DNA of 64,000 nt from NCBI RefSeq assembly GCF_003060885.1, contig NZ_QAIG01000005.1, positions 1,239,090 through 1,303,089 of the forward strand, written 5' to 3'. The notes beneath the pieces are model-generated. The model ran no database searches and had not been told where the DNA came from. It saw only the letters and a program-made list of their open reading frames with translations. This document shows, piece by piece, positions 33,886 through 42,778 of this stretch; the first letter of the stretch is position 1; each line of letters starts with the position of its first letter. This DNA comes from Pseudomonas sp. HMWF032. GTDB lineage: Bacteria > Pseudomonadota > Gammaproteobacteria > Pseudomonadales > Pseudomonadaceae. Position numbers and translations under genes: made by a program.

Positions 33886-35757
33886 ATGCGACCTGACCTT
33901 AAAGGCCCACTGCGCCTGGCCTGCGTGTACAGCCTGTTCAGCACGCTGTGGATTCTGGGCAGCGACAATCTGCTGCATGCCCTGGTTCAAGACCGCGCAC
34001 TGATAGCCGAGCTGCATATCACCAAGGAAGTGCTGTTTATCCTGCTCAGTACCGGGCTGATTTTTCTGGTCAGTCTCCGTGATCGCCAGACGCAGGATCA
34101 GTTGCTGAAGGACCTGACACACAACAGCCAGCTGCTCAAGCAGGCACATCGCAATGCTGCACTTGGCAGTTGGGAATACCATGAGGGGTTTCACTGGAGC
34201 CAGGAAGCCCTGAACCTGCTCGACCGCCCCGCAAGCGATGCGCAATGCAGCCTGGAACAGTTACTCAGCTGGCTGCACCCCGCCGAGCGTGCTGCCGTGC
34301 AGCGCGCCATGCAGGCACTTTTGCAAGACCAGACCACCCTGAGCGTCAGTACCCGCCTGTTGCAACCCAACCAGCAGCAAAGCACTTGGTTGATGTTGCG
34401 CGGTGAAGCCGATGAACAAGGCGAGGTACTTGGCACAATACAGAACATCACCACCCAGAAACGGGACGAGAACGCCCTGCGCGAAAGTGACCTGCGCTTT
34501 CGCCAACTCTTCGAACAGACTCCCCGTATCGCCGTGCAAGGCTATGATCGCGAACGCCGGGTGATCTATTGGAACCAGGCCAGCAATCAGCTCTATGGCT
34601 ACAACGTGCATGAAGTCATGGGTCGTCACCTGGAAGAGCTGATCGTGCCACCAACGGCACGTAACAAAGTGGTCAATGCCATCAAGCTCTGGCAACTCGG
34701 AGGTCCTCCCATTCCGGCGGCGGAAATCCAGTTGCAACGCAAGGACGGCAGCCTGGTCTGGGTGTATTCCAGCCACCTGATGCTACGTAACAGCCTCGAC
34801 CAGCTAGAGCTCTACTGCGTCGACATCGACCTGACCGAACAGAAAAAAATCGACAGCGAGCTGCAAGTCAGCGAGAGCCGTTACCGCCGCCTGGTCGAGC
34901 ACTTGGGCGATGCGATTTTCATCACCAATACCGAAAATCAGCTGACATTCCTCAACCCCGCCTGGGAGCAGATCAGCGGCTATGCCCTGCATGACAGCCT
35001 GGGTAGCCCGCTGCAACGCTTTATGCCAGAACTAGGCCAGATGCCGCTGAGCCAGCACCTGGCAGAACTGCGTACGGGTCGGTTGGATAATCTTCGCCTG
35101 GAATGCCAGCTGCAGACTCGCAGCGGCGAAATTCGCCGGGTTGAACTGCAGCTCAACCTCAGCTCGCTTGAACAAGGCTTGCATGGCAGCCTGCGTGACA
35201 TGCATGAACGCCACCAGATTCAGCAATTGCAGCAGGCTCGCAATGCCGTGCTTGATGAGTTACTTGGTCAGCATTCGCTGCAAAGTATTCTTGCGGGCAT
35301 CAGCCGCCGCCTGGAATGCCTGCAACCACAGATGCGCGTCTCCATCATGCTGCTTGATGCCCACCAACGCCTGCGCATCGGTGCCGCCCCCAGCCTGCCG
35401 GAGACTTACAGCCAAGCCATTGATGGTGTGCAGGCCGGGCCGGAAGTCGGCTCTTGCGGGCATGCAGCCAGTAGCGGTGAACTGGTCATTGCCGAGGACC
35501 TCAACACCCACCGCTACTGGAAAGACTATAAAGGCATCGCGCTTGCGGCAGGGTTGCAGGCTTGCTGGTCGTTACCCTTCAAGGATGACAGCGGCCAGGT
35601 GTTAGGGACGTTCGGAATCTATTACCCGCAACCAGCCCGCCCCAGCTCGGCCGATATCGCCCTGGTAACCGAGTTCACTCGACTGGCCGGATTGGCCGTG
35701 CAGTTCAGTGGGGCAAAAGCCAGCGAGCCAGAGCCCTTCGTACCAACCGTCAGCTGA
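33886..35757 (+). CDS. Membrane sensor with three PAS domains and a GAF domain, no output domain
   Basis: A 623-aa protein. Two membrane helices (about 9-33 and 50-66) enclose a short periplasmic loop. PAS domains follow at about 85-195, 203-318 and 328-445; each ends in a PAC-type segment such as TIQNITTQKRDENALRESDLRFRQLFEQ. A GAF domain at about 450-610 shows VSIMLLDAHQRLRIGAAPSLPETY, VGSCGHAASSGELVIAEDL and GLQACWSLPFKDDSGQVLGTFGIYY. This is the front part of many GGDEF/EAL proteins or kinases, but a TGA ends it after GAF and no catalytic domain lies downstream. It may be a naturally output-less sensor or a truncated one. Confidence 0.88.
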   Translation: MRPDLKGPLRLACVYSLFSTLWILGSDNLLHALVQDRALIAELHITKEVLFILLSTGLIFLVSLRDRQTQDQLLKDLTHNSQLLKQAHRNAALGSWEYHEGFHWSQEALNLLDRPASDAQCSLEQLLSWLHPAERAAVQRAMQALLQDQTTLSVSTRLLQPNQQQSTWLMLRGEADEQGEVLGTIQNITTQKRDENALRESDLRFRQLFEQTPRIAVQGYDRERRVIYWNQASNQLYGYNVHEVMGRHLEELIVPPTARNKVVNAIKLWQLGGPPIPAAEIQLQRKDGSLVWVYSSHLMLRNSLDQLELYCVDIDLTEQKKIDSELQVSESRYRRLVEHLGDAIFITNTENQLTFLNPAWEQISGYALHDSLGSPLQRFMPELGQMPLSQHLAELRTGRLDNLRLECQLQTRSGEIRRVELQLNLSSLEQGLHGSLRDMHERHQIQQLQQARNAVLDELLGQHSLQSILAGISRRLECLQPQMRVSIMLLDAHQRLRIGAAPSLPETYSQAIDGVQAGPEVGSCGHAASSGELVIAEDLNTHRYWKDYKGIALAAGLQACWSLPFKDDSGQVLGTFGIYYPQPARPSSADIALVTEFTRLAGLAVQFSGAKASEPEPFVPTVS

Positions 35758-35825
35758 CTTGTTACAGGTCAATAAAAGTTCATCTCGAACAACTAGACTG
35801 CCCTCTTCGCAGAGGAGGTCTGTTC

Positions 35826-36008
35826 ATGAACGTCATGATTAAACCCATTAACAACCCGGCAACCGGCCGTAGCTGGCAAGTCTGCATGGGCAAGCAGAGC
35901 GTCACATTTCGCAGTGAGGGCGAAGCGCAGCAGTTTGTCAGCATCCTGCAGGCACGCCTGAATGCTCCGCACAGCCTACCCGCTACGCAGCTGCGCGCCA
36001 CCGGCTAA
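35826..36008 (+). CDS. Small hypothetical protein, 60 aa
   Basis: A short gene with a very good ribosome site (GAGGAGGT, seven bases before the ATG) and good codon bias. The product has no signal peptide or helix of membrane type; MIKPINNPATGRSWQVCMGKQSVTFRSEGEAQQFVSILQARL suggests a small beta-alpha fold. I do not recognise a named family, though similar small proteins occur in Pseudomonas. Its stop overlaps the end of the convergent MFS gene by four bases. Confidence 0.7.
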   Translation: MNVMIKPINNPATGRSWQVCMGKQSVTFRSEGEAQQFVSILQARLNAPHSLPATQLRATG

Positions 36009-37180
36009 AGCTCGGCACTCACCCAACGAGTAAACAGCGAAAACCCTACTACCAAGAGGCCGCAGCTGAAAATCACCACCGCAACTGGCCAGGCCGTGCC
36101 GTCATGCAGCACGCCGACCATAGCGGCGGCACTGGCGGCAATAACGAACTGAAGACTGCCCAGCAGCGCCGATGCGCTGCCGGCATGGCTACCCTGCCCG
36201 GCCATGGCGCAGGCCGAAGCATTGGGCAGAAGAATGCCCAGACTGGCAATACAGCCAAACAGTGGAATCAGCAGCGGCCACAAGGCTTGTGGTTTGGCCA
36301 GTGCCACCAGCAGCAGCGCCAGGCCACACGCCAGGTAGAACCACACGGTCTTACCCAACCAGTAGGATGGGCCGTGCCGTGCCACCAGCCAGGCATTCAG
36401 CTGCGCCACCAGAATAAAGCCCAGGGCATTGCTGCCGAACAGCCAGCCATAATGCTCGGCAGGTATGCCATACAGCTCGATGAATACGAACGGTGAACCG
36501 GCGATATAGGCAAACATCCCGGCAATCGCACAACCTCCGGTCAGCGCGTAACCGAGAAACGGCAGATCAGTAAACAGCCGCTTGTACTCGCCCAACGCGC
36601 CGCGCAAAGGTGCAGGCGGCGCCTCCTTGGCCAGGGTTTCCGGCAGCCATTGAGCCACCGCCAACAGACAGATAAAGCTGAACAGGGTCAGACAGACAAA
36701 AATCGACGGCCAACCCAGCGTACTGAGCAGCAGCCCCCCGCCCAGCGGCGCAAGAATCGGCGCCAGGCCCATCACCAGCATCAGCTGGGAAAATACCTTG
36801 GCCGAACTGATCGGGTCACACAGATCGCGCACCACCGCTCGCGAAATCACCATCCCGGCGCAACCACCCAAGGCCTGGACAAACCGTGCAGCAATCAACC
36901 ACTCAAGACTTGGTGCCAGCGCACAGGCCAGTGACGCCAGACTGAACAGCAACACTCCGACCAACAATGGTTTGCGCCGACCAAAGCGGTCGGCCAATGG
37001 ACCATAGGCCAGTTGACCGATGGCCAGACCGGCAAAGTAGGCGGCCAACGACAGCTGCACATGCTCCACATCGGTAGAGAACGCGCGCGCCAGGGTCGGG
37101 AAGCTCGGCAGGTAGAAATCGATGGCCAGCGGGCCAAAGGCGCTTAGCGCGCCAAGAATCAGCAAAAGACGTAACGGCAT
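36005..37180 (-). CDS. Bcr/CflA-type MFS multidrug efflux transporter
   Basis: A 391-aa inner-membrane exporter with twelve predicted helices, driven by proton motive force. Markers: LGALSAFGPLAIDFYLPSFPTLARAF in TM1; the motif A region GQLAYGPLADRFGRRKPLLVG; and RFVQALGGCAGMVISRAVVRDL in TM4-5, characteristic of the DHA1 Bcr/CflA group. Members export antibiotics such as bicyclomycin, and sometimes sulfonamides or dipeptides. The substrate here cannot be told. It is downstream of the RND pump on the same strand, but a REP-type palindrome lies in the 117-base gap, so it is probably a separate unit. Confidence 0.92.
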   Translation of the reverse strand: MPLRLLLILGALSAFGPLAIDFYLPSFPTLARAFSTDVEHVQLSLAAYFAGLAIGQLAYGPLADRFGRRKPLLVGVLLFSLASLACALAPSLEWLIAARFVQALGGCAGMVISRAVVRDLCDPISSAKVFSQLMLVMGLAPILAPLGGGLLLSTLGWPSIFVCLTLFSFICLLAVAQWLPETLAKEAPPAPLRGALGEYKRLFTDLPFLGYALTGGCAIAGMFAYIAGSPFVFIELYGIPAEHYGWLFGSNALGFILVAQLNAWLVARHGPSYWLGKTVWFYLACGLALLLVALAKPQALWPLLIPLFGCIASLGILLPNASACAMAGQGSHAGSASALLGSLQFVIAASAAAMVGVLHDGTAWPVAVVIFSCGLLVVGFSLFTRWVSAEL

Positions 37181-37212
37181 GGGGGTCCAGAAATGAAATA
37201 ACAGATGGAGCC

Positions 37213-37282
37213 GCCGTAGCCCGGATAAGCCCCAAGCTACGGCAAGCTGACAAAGCGCTCCCGGCGTGCATCCGGGCTACGG
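37213..37282. repeat. REP palindrome between RND pump and MFS genes
   Basis: CCGTAGCCCGGATAAG at the left and GTGCATCCGGGCTACGG at the right are imperfect inverted copies. This is the typical Pseudomonas GTAGCCCGGAT element. Confidence 0.75.
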
Positions 37283-37297
37283 TTTGCCCTTACGTGG

Positions 37298-40200
37298 TCA
37301 CGCCGGCAAATCGGCTTTTTTCCGGCTTTTGCCGAGTTTGGCCGCCAGCGACTCCACCAACAGGTAGAACATCGGAATCAGGAAGATCGCCAGGAAGGTC
37401 GCGGCCAGCATGCCGCCGATCACCCCGGTACCAATCGAGTGACGACTGGCCGAACCTGCGCCGGAGCTGATCGCCAGTGGTACGACACCGAGAATGAACG
37501 CCAGCGAGGTCATGATGATCGGCCGGAAGCGCAGCCGTGCCGCCTCCAATGCCGACTCGAAGATCCCCATCCCCTGGTGCCGGCAGAGCACGGCGAACTC
37601 GACGATAAGGATGGCGTTCTTCGCCGCCAGACCGATCAGCGTAACCAGGCCGACCTGGAAGTACAGGTCGTTCTCGATGCCGCGCAGCCACACCGCGAGA
37701 ATCGCCCCGAACACCGCAAACGGCACCGCTGTAACCACCGCCAACGGCAGGGTCCAGCGCTCGTACTGGGCGGCGAGGATCAGGAACACCATGATCAGAC
37801 CGAAGATAAAGGCACTGCTGCCCGACCCTTGGGTAGCGATTTCCTGGAAGGCCGAACCGGTCCAACCAATGCTGTAATCACTGCCCAACACTTCATCTGC
37901 CACTTCCTGAATCGCGCTCAGGGCCTGCCCCGAGCTATAACCAGGCGCCGGTCCGCCGAGGATCTTCGCCGCCGGGTAAACGTTGAAGCGAGCATAGGTA
38001 TCCGGCCCGAGGATGCGCTCGACCTTAACCAGGCTGGCCAGCGACACCAATTCACCGCTGGCTGCGCGCACATAGACCTGAGACAGGTCTTCCGGCTTGC
38101 TGCGAAACTCTGCTTCGGCCTGCAGGCTGACCTGGAAGGTGCGGCCATACAGACTGAAATCGTTGACGTAATAACTGCCGAACGTGGCTTGCATGGCAGT
38201 GAACACATCGTTCACCGGTACGCCCAGAGCACGCGCCTTGGTACGGTCAAGGTCGATAAAGTACTGCGGCACATTGGCGCTGAAGGTGCTCTGCACGCCG
38301 GCCAGCTCAGGACGCTTTGCCGCTGCGGCGAGAAAAGCCTGCACCTTGCCCGCCAGTTGCGCGGTCGTGCCGCCACTACGGTCCTGGATAAAGCCCTCAA
38401 ACCCGCCGGTGGTGCTCATACCGGTAATGGGCGGCGGGTTGAAGCTGAGGACCACACCGTCCTTCTGTGCAGCCCCCATGCCCATGAACTGGCCAGTGAG
38501 GTTGCGTGCATCCAATTCTGGCGTGGTGCGCTCACTCCAGTCTTTCAGGGGTACGAACGACACCCCCGCACTGCTGCGAGTACCAAAGGTCAGCACGTCA
38601 AAACCGGCAAACGTCACCACATCCTGCACGGCGGGGTGCTTCATTAACTGCTGCGTCACGTCGCCGGTCAGCTTCTCAGTGCGGGTCAACGACGCGGCCG
38701 GTGGCAGGAAGTAGGCATTGATCACATAGCCCTGGTCTTCATTGGGCACCAGGGAACTGGGCACTCGGTTGAACAGCAGCACCATCACCGCGATCATCGC
38801 ACCGAACAGCAGCAGGCCGACCGCCGAACGTTTGAGGAAGAAGCGCACACCCGCGGTGTAGCCATCGGTCAACTTGTCGAACACCCGGTTGAAGGCGCGG
38901 AATGGCGCAGCCGGCTCGTGATGCCCGGGTTTGAGCAACAAGGCGCAAAGCGCCGGACTCAGGGTCAGGGCGACGATACCGGAGATCACCACCGATACGG
39001 CAATGGTGATGGCGAACTGTTTATACATCTCCCCCGCCAGACCGCCGAGGAAGCCCACTGGCACAAAGACCGCACACAGTACCAACACAATGGCGATGAT
39101 CGGCCCGGTGACTTCCTCCATGGCCTTGATGGTCGCCTCACGCGGGCCGATCTTGTCAGTGGCCATCACCCGTTCAACGTTCTCAATCACCACAATCGCA
39201 TCGTCCACCACGATGCCGATGGCCAGCACCATGCCGAACAACGTCAACAGGTTGATCGAAAAACCAAGCATGTACATCCCGGCGAACGTACCGACCAGCG
39301 AAACGGGAATGGCCAGCACCGGGATAAGCGTAGCGCGCCAGTTCTGCAGGAAGATAAACACCACCAGCACCACCAGCACCAGCGCCTCGAAGAAGGTATG
39401 GATCACCTCTTCAATCGACACCTGCACGAATTTGGTGGTGTCGTACGGCACTTTGTAGGTCATGCCGCTGGGGAAGTTCTTCGACAGCCGCTCCAGCGTT
39501 GTGCTCACGGCCTCAGCAGTATTCAGAGCATTCGCGCCGGGCTGCAGGTAGACACCGAAGGCGGCATTCTGCTGACCATTGAGCGAGGTCATCAGCGAGT
39601 AGTCCTGGGCACCCAGTTCGATCCGTGCAACATCCTTGAGCAACAGGCTGGCGCCGGTTTCATCGGTACGCAGAATCACATTCTCGAATTCTTTAGGGTC
39701 GGTGAAACGACCCTGGGTGGTCACGGTATAGGTGAAATCCTGCTCCTGCTTGAGTGGCTGCTGGCCGAAGCTGCCAGCGGCGAACTGTGAGTTCTGCTCG
39801 CGGATTGAATTGACCACATCGGTCGGCGTCAGGTTGTACTGTGCCAGCTTGTCCGGGCGCAGCCAGATGCGCATGGAATAGTCTTTCGAGCCGAACTGAC
39901 TGACATCGCCCACGCCCGGCAGGCGCTTGAGTTCGTCGATCACGTTGATCAGCGCGTAGTTGCTGATATAAACAGGGTCGCGCGAGCCATCCGGCGAATA
40001 CAGGGTCACCACCTGAAGAATGTCCGAGGACTTCTTCTGCACCTTGACGCCCTGCCGGCGCACCTCTTCCGGCAATTTGGCCAGGGCAGCCTGCACCCGG
40101 TTGTTGACGTCGATGGTGGCCTGGTCGGGGTCACGCCCCACCTCGAAGTACACCGACAGGCTCATCGAGTTGCCGCCGGAGTTGGACTGCTGGTAAATCA

Positions 40201-40426
40201 TCCCCTCCACGCCGTTGATCGACTGCTCCAGCGGCGCAGCCACGGTCTCGGCAATCACCTGGGCACTGGCGCCGGCATAGCTGGCGCTGACCGACACCTG
40301 CGGCGGAAGGATCTGTGGGTACTGAGCGATCGGCAGCGTGCGCATGGCCATCAGGCCCGCCAGCACGATGATGATCGAGATGACCGCGGCAAATACCGGG
40401 CGGTCAATAAAGAAGCGTGAGATCAC
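37298..40426 (-). CDS. RND (HAE1-type) multidrug efflux pump, inner-membrane transporter
   Basis: A 1042-aa proton-driven exporter of the AcrB/MexB type. It starts [39 protein letters not shown]4 shows [29 protein letters not shown] with the paired Asp of the proton relay, and [14 protein letters not shown] marks TM10. The two large periplasmic loops contain the [20 protein letters not shown] and [11 protein letters not shown] regions. It begins twelve bases after the adaptor gene. No outer-membrane channel gene (OprM/TolC type) lies in the locus, so it must borrow one from elsewhere. I avoid a mex/ttg name because the closest relative cannot be decided by eye. Confidence 0.93.
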   Translation of the reverse strand: MISRFFIDRPVFAAVISIIIVLAGLMAMRTLPIAQYPQILPPQVSVSASYAGASAQVIAETVAAPLEQSINGVEGMIYQQSNSGGNSMSLSVYFEVGRDPDQATIDVNNRVQAALAKLPEEVRRQGVKVQKKSSDILQVVTLYSPDGSRDPVYISNYALINVIDELKRLPGVGDVSQFGSKDYSMRIWLRPDKLAQYNLTPTDVVNSIREQNSQFAAGSFGQQPLKQEQDFTYTVTTQGRFTDPKEFENVILRTDETGASLLLKDVARIELGAQDYSLMTSLNGQQNAAFGVYLQPGANALNTAEAVSTTLERLSKNFPSGMTYKVPYDTTKFVQVSIEEVIHTFFEALVLVVLVVFIFLQNWRATLIPVLAIPVSLVGTFAGMYMLGFSINLLTLFGMVLAIGIVVDDAIVVIENVERVMATDKIGPREATIKAMEEVTGPIIAIVLVLCAVFVPVGFLGGLAGEMYKQFAITIAVSVVISGIVALTLSPALCALLLKPGHHEPAAPFRAFNRVFDKLTDGYTAGVRFFLKRSAVGLLLFGAMIAVMVLLFNRVPSSLVPNEDQGYVINAYFLPPAASLTRTEKLTGDVTQQLMKHPAVQDVVTFAGFDVLTFGTRSSAGVSFVPLKDWSERTTPELDARNLTGQFMGMGAAQKDGVVLSFNPPPITGMSTTGGFEGFIQDRSGGTTAQLAGKVQAFLAAAAKRPELAGVQSTFSANVPQYFIDLDRTKARALGVPVNDVFTAMQATFGSYYVNDFSLYGRTFQVSLQAEAEFRSKPEDLSQVYVRAASGELVSLASLVKVERILGPDTYARFNVYPAAKILGGPAPGYSSGQALSAIQEVADEVLGSDYSIGWTGSAFQEIATQGSGSSAFIFGLIMVFLILAAQYERWTLPLAVVTAVPFAVFGAILAVWLRGIENDLYFQVGLVTLIGLAAKNAILIVEFAVLCRHQGMGIFESALEAARLRFRPIIMTSLAFILGVVPLAISSGAGSASRHSIGTGVIGGMLAATFLAIFLIPMFYLLVESLAAKLGKSRKKADLPA

Positions 40427-40438
40427 CGGGGGCGCTCC

Positions 40439-41578
40439 TTAAGATTGGCTGGCGGCTGGGGCGGCAACTTTTACCGGCGTATCCGGGCGCACCTTGGGCA
40501 GGCCCTCGACAATCACCCGTTCACCGGCGCTTATGCCAGACACAATCACCCAGCGACCCTTGGCGGTGTGCCCGGTGGTGACCTGACGCATGCGCGCCAC
40601 GCCGCCCTCATCGACTACGTAGACGAAAGTGCCGCCCGGCCCCTGAGCAATCGCCCGCTCCGGCAGGGTCATGGCGTTGGGAATGCTCAGCCCCCTGACC
40701 TGCACGCGAACAAACTGGCCCGGCAGCAACTTCTGATCCGGGTTAGGCACGACAGCGCGGGCACTGACGGTGCCCGTACCACGGTCAACCAGGCTGTCGG
40801 TGAAATCGACTTTACCTTCCAGCGGATAGACACTGCCGTCGCCGAGTTTGATCTGCACGCTCATCTTGCCGTCTTCCGGCAGCACCAGGCTGCCGTTCTG
40901 CAGGCCGCTGCGCACGCTTTCCACATCGGAATCCGGGGCGGCGAAGTTGACGTAGATCGGGTCCAGCTGAGTGATATTGCTCAGCAGGCTGGCACTCGGG
41001 TCGCCGGCAACCACCAGACTGCCCTCGGACACGGTTTCCTTGCTGGTGATTCCTGAAATTGGGGCTTTCACCGTGGTGTAATCGAGGTCGATCTGTTTGG
41101 ACTGCACCTCGGCCTCGGCCGCCTGGATGTTCGCTTTGCTCTGCTCGAAGTTGGAGACGGCATTGTCCAGTTCGCTTTCGCTGGCAAACCCTTTCTTCTG
41201 CAGCTCACGGATACGCTTGAGGTCACGTTCGGTCTGCCGGTAGCGCGCCTGCTCCTGCGCCAGCGCGCCTTTGGCCCGGCTCAACGCCGCCTGATAGGTA
41301 CGCGAGTCGATACGGAACATCACCTGGCCCTGTTTGACCTGGCTGCCTTCCAGGTAAGTACGCTCCTGCAGGATGCCGCTGACCTGAGCGCGCACTTGAA
41401 CTTCACGAAAGCCTGCCGTACGTGCGGAATATTCCAGCTCCAAGGGCAATGATGCAGCTTGAACGATTTCCACAACAACTTCGGGAGCCGGCGGTGCATC
41501 AGCAGCATGCAGTGAGGAAGCCAGGGTAGCGAGCAACAGGGAGCCGGCAACGACCGGCAGATGACGGGCAAAAAGCAT
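40439..41578 (-). CDS. RND efflux pump periplasmic adaptor (MFP)
   Basis: A 379-aa membrane-fusion protein linking the RND pump to an outer-membrane channel. Signal peptide MLFARHLPVVAGSLLLATLASSLHA has no lipobox Cys, so it is a soluble adaptor unlike the lipoproteins MexA or AcrA. Next come a lipoyl-like half (VRAQVSGILQERTYLEGSQVKQGQVMFRID), a helical hairpin (about 90-150), the second lipoyl half (IDLDYTTVKAPISGITSKETVSEGSLV), then beta-barrel and membrane-proximal domains. ATG 41578 has GGAGA upstream; the longer frame was rejected. It shares a promoter region with the divergent TetR gene. Confidence 0.92.
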   Translation of the reverse strand: MLFARHLPVVAGSLLLATLASSLHAADAPPAPEVVVEIVQAASLPLELEYSARTAGFREVQVRAQVSGILQERTYLEGSQVKQGQVMFRIDSRTYQAALSRAKGALAQEQARYRQTERDLKRIRELQKKGFASESELDNAVSNFEQSKANIQAAEAEVQSKQIDLDYTTVKAPISGITSKETVSEGSLVVAGDPSASLLSNITQLDPIYVNFAAPDSDVESVRSGLQNGSLVLPEDGKMSVQIKLGDGSVYPLEGKVDFTDSLVDRGTGTVSARAVVPNPDQKLLPGQFVRVQVRGLSIPNAMTLPERAIAQGPGGTFVYVVDEGGVARMRQVTTGHTAKGRWVIVSGISAGERVIVEGLPKVRPDTPVKVAAPAASQS

Positions 41579-41629
41579 GAATGTCTCCGAGAACACGCAG
41601 GGCGCAACATTTGAGACTGGCAATGCTAG

Positions 41630-41651
41630 TTACATACACAAGTGTTTGTAA
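41630..41651. promoter_or_regulatory. TtgR/AcrR-like operator between RND pump and repressor
   Basis: TTACATACAC, AA, GTGTTTGTAA is an almost perfect palindrome (9 of 10 paired positions) midway in the divergent gap. It resembles the TTACAaaC...ATGTAA-type operators of TtgR and AcrR. It would let the TetR protein repress both the pump and itself. Confidence 0.7.
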
Positions 41652-41717
41652 ATAGAATATTGCCCCTCGATTCATTACACTTCGCGTTTGAGCCTAGCCA
41701 GAAATCCGCCTGCCGCC

Positions 41718-42374
41718 ATGCGCCGAACCAAAGAAGACGCCGAAAAAACCCGCCGCGCCATTCTCGAGGCTGCCGAAACGCTGTTCCTGGAAAAAGGCGT
41801 GGCGCACACCAGTCTGGAGCACATTGCGCGGCATGCCGGGGTAACGCGCGGTGCGGTGTATTGGCACTTTGCCAACAAGGCCGACCTGTTCAATGCCATG
41901 CTCAATCAGGTGCGGCTGCCGCCGGAACAGCTGGCCGAACGTATGCGCGGCTGCCCCGAGCACGACCCGCTGCAGACCCTGCGCGAGTTGTGTATCGAGG
42001 CCATCGAGAACCTGGCCCGCGAGCCGCAGAAGAAACGTATCTTCACCATCCTGCTGCGCAAGTGTGAGTTCACCGAAGAACTGCGCGAGGCCGAAGAGCG
42101 CCAAGAGGCCTTTATCAACCTGTTTATCGCGCTCTGCGAACAGCAGTTCAACACGCCGTCAGTCCGCCTGCGCCTGCATCCCGGGCTGACGCCGCGCCTG
42201 GCCGCTCGCACCGTGCATGCACTGCTGATTGGCCTGTTCTACGACTGGTCGCGCGACCCCAATCTGTTCGACCCGCTCAGCGACACCGCGCCCATGGTCG
42301 ACGCCTGCTTTCGCGGCCTGATCTGCGACTGGCCAGCCACCGAACTACTGGATCAGGCCAAACCGACCCCATAA
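41718..42374 (+). CDS. TetR-family repressor of the RND pump (AcrR/TtgR-like)
   Basis: A 218-aa regulator. MRRTKEDAEKTRRAILEAAETLFLEKGVAHTSLEHIARHAGVTRGAVYWHFANKADLF is the DNA-binding domain of the AcrR/TtgR/SmeT group. The C-terminal part (about 80-218) is the drug-binding TetR_C_2-type domain, with LAREPQKKRIFTILLRKCEFTEEL and ALLIGLFYDWSRDPNLFDP. It would release the palindrome at 41630 when a pump substrate binds. ATG at 41718 is chosen; an in-frame TTG 30 bases upstream would add ten residues without conserved content. The last 22 bases overlap the 3' end of the convergent copZ-like gene. Confidence 0.91.
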   Translation: MRRTKEDAEKTRRAILEAAETLFLEKGVAHTSLEHIARHAGVTRGAVYWHFANKADLFNAMLNQVRLPPEQLAERMRGCPEHDPLQTLRELCIEAIENLAREPQKKRIFTILLRKCEFTEELREAEERQEAFINLFIALCEQQFNTPSVRLRLHPGLTPRLAARTVHALLIGLFYDWSRDPNLFDPLSDTAPMVDACFRGLICDWPATELLDQAKPTP

Positions 42375-42565
42375 CCGGCTTCGGCAATGGCGATGATCAA
42401 CTGATCGCTGGGCAGGCTGCTGCTGACTCGCACTTCACCGCCCTGCAGCTTCACCTTCACCTCAGCCGCCGCATCACGCGCCAGCACAGCGTCAGTCACA
42501 GCCTTGACGCAATGCTCACAGGTCATGCCTTCAACCCGGAATGTATGAACGCTTGCTGCTTGCAT
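42353..42565 (-). CDS. copZ: Copper chaperone, CopZ-like heavy-metal-associated protein
   Basis: A 70-aa cytoplasmic HMA-domain protein with the Cu(I) site GMTCEHC (residues 13-19) and the usual beta-alpha-beta spacing to the end (IAIAEAGYGV). It buffers copper and passes it to the CopA ATPase. Its promoter contains a CueR-type dyad at 42607-42627 with a TTGACC -35 element, so it should be induced by copper together with copA. Its 3' end overlaps the end of the TetR gene by 22 bases, tail to tail. Confidence 0.93.
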   Translation of the reverse strand: MQAASVHTFRVEGMTCEHCVKAVTDAVLARDAAAEVKVKLQGGEVRVSSSLPSDQLIIAIAEAGYGVGLA

Positions 42566-42606
42566 CGGTTATCACCTTACTCATCTGGAATAGGCGCACA
42601 GTGTCC

Positions 42607-42627
42607 CCCTTGCCAACGGGGGAAGGT
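42607..42627 (-). promoter_or_regulatory. CueR-type operator/promoter of copZ
   Basis: Read on the minus strand: TTGACC as -35 overlapping the dyad ACCTTCCC, 5 bases, GGCAAGGG. This fits the CueR consensus ACCTTCCN-type half-sites and lies about 42 bases upstream of the copZ start. Confidence 0.75.
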
Positions 42628-42720
42628 CAAGCCCTAAAAATTGCCGGGCGCGCCTTGTAACCGTTATGCGGCAACGCACCGCAGGCACACGTGCAGGGTG
42701 GCAGGCGAATGCATTGGCAC

Positions 42721-42751
42721 TTGACCTTGCCAAGGTGGCAAGGTTGATCCT
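42721..42751 (+). promoter_or_regulatory. CueR-type operator/promoter of copA
   Basis: A perfect dyad ACCTTGCC, AAGGT, GGCAAGGT (42724-42744) sits between TTGACC (-35, 42721) and GATCCT (-10, 42746), with the 19-base spacer characteristic of MerR-family activated promoters. It lies 28 bases before the copA start. Confidence 0.85.
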
Positions 42752-42778
42752 GCCGGGAATTGCTATGGAGGATCGCGC

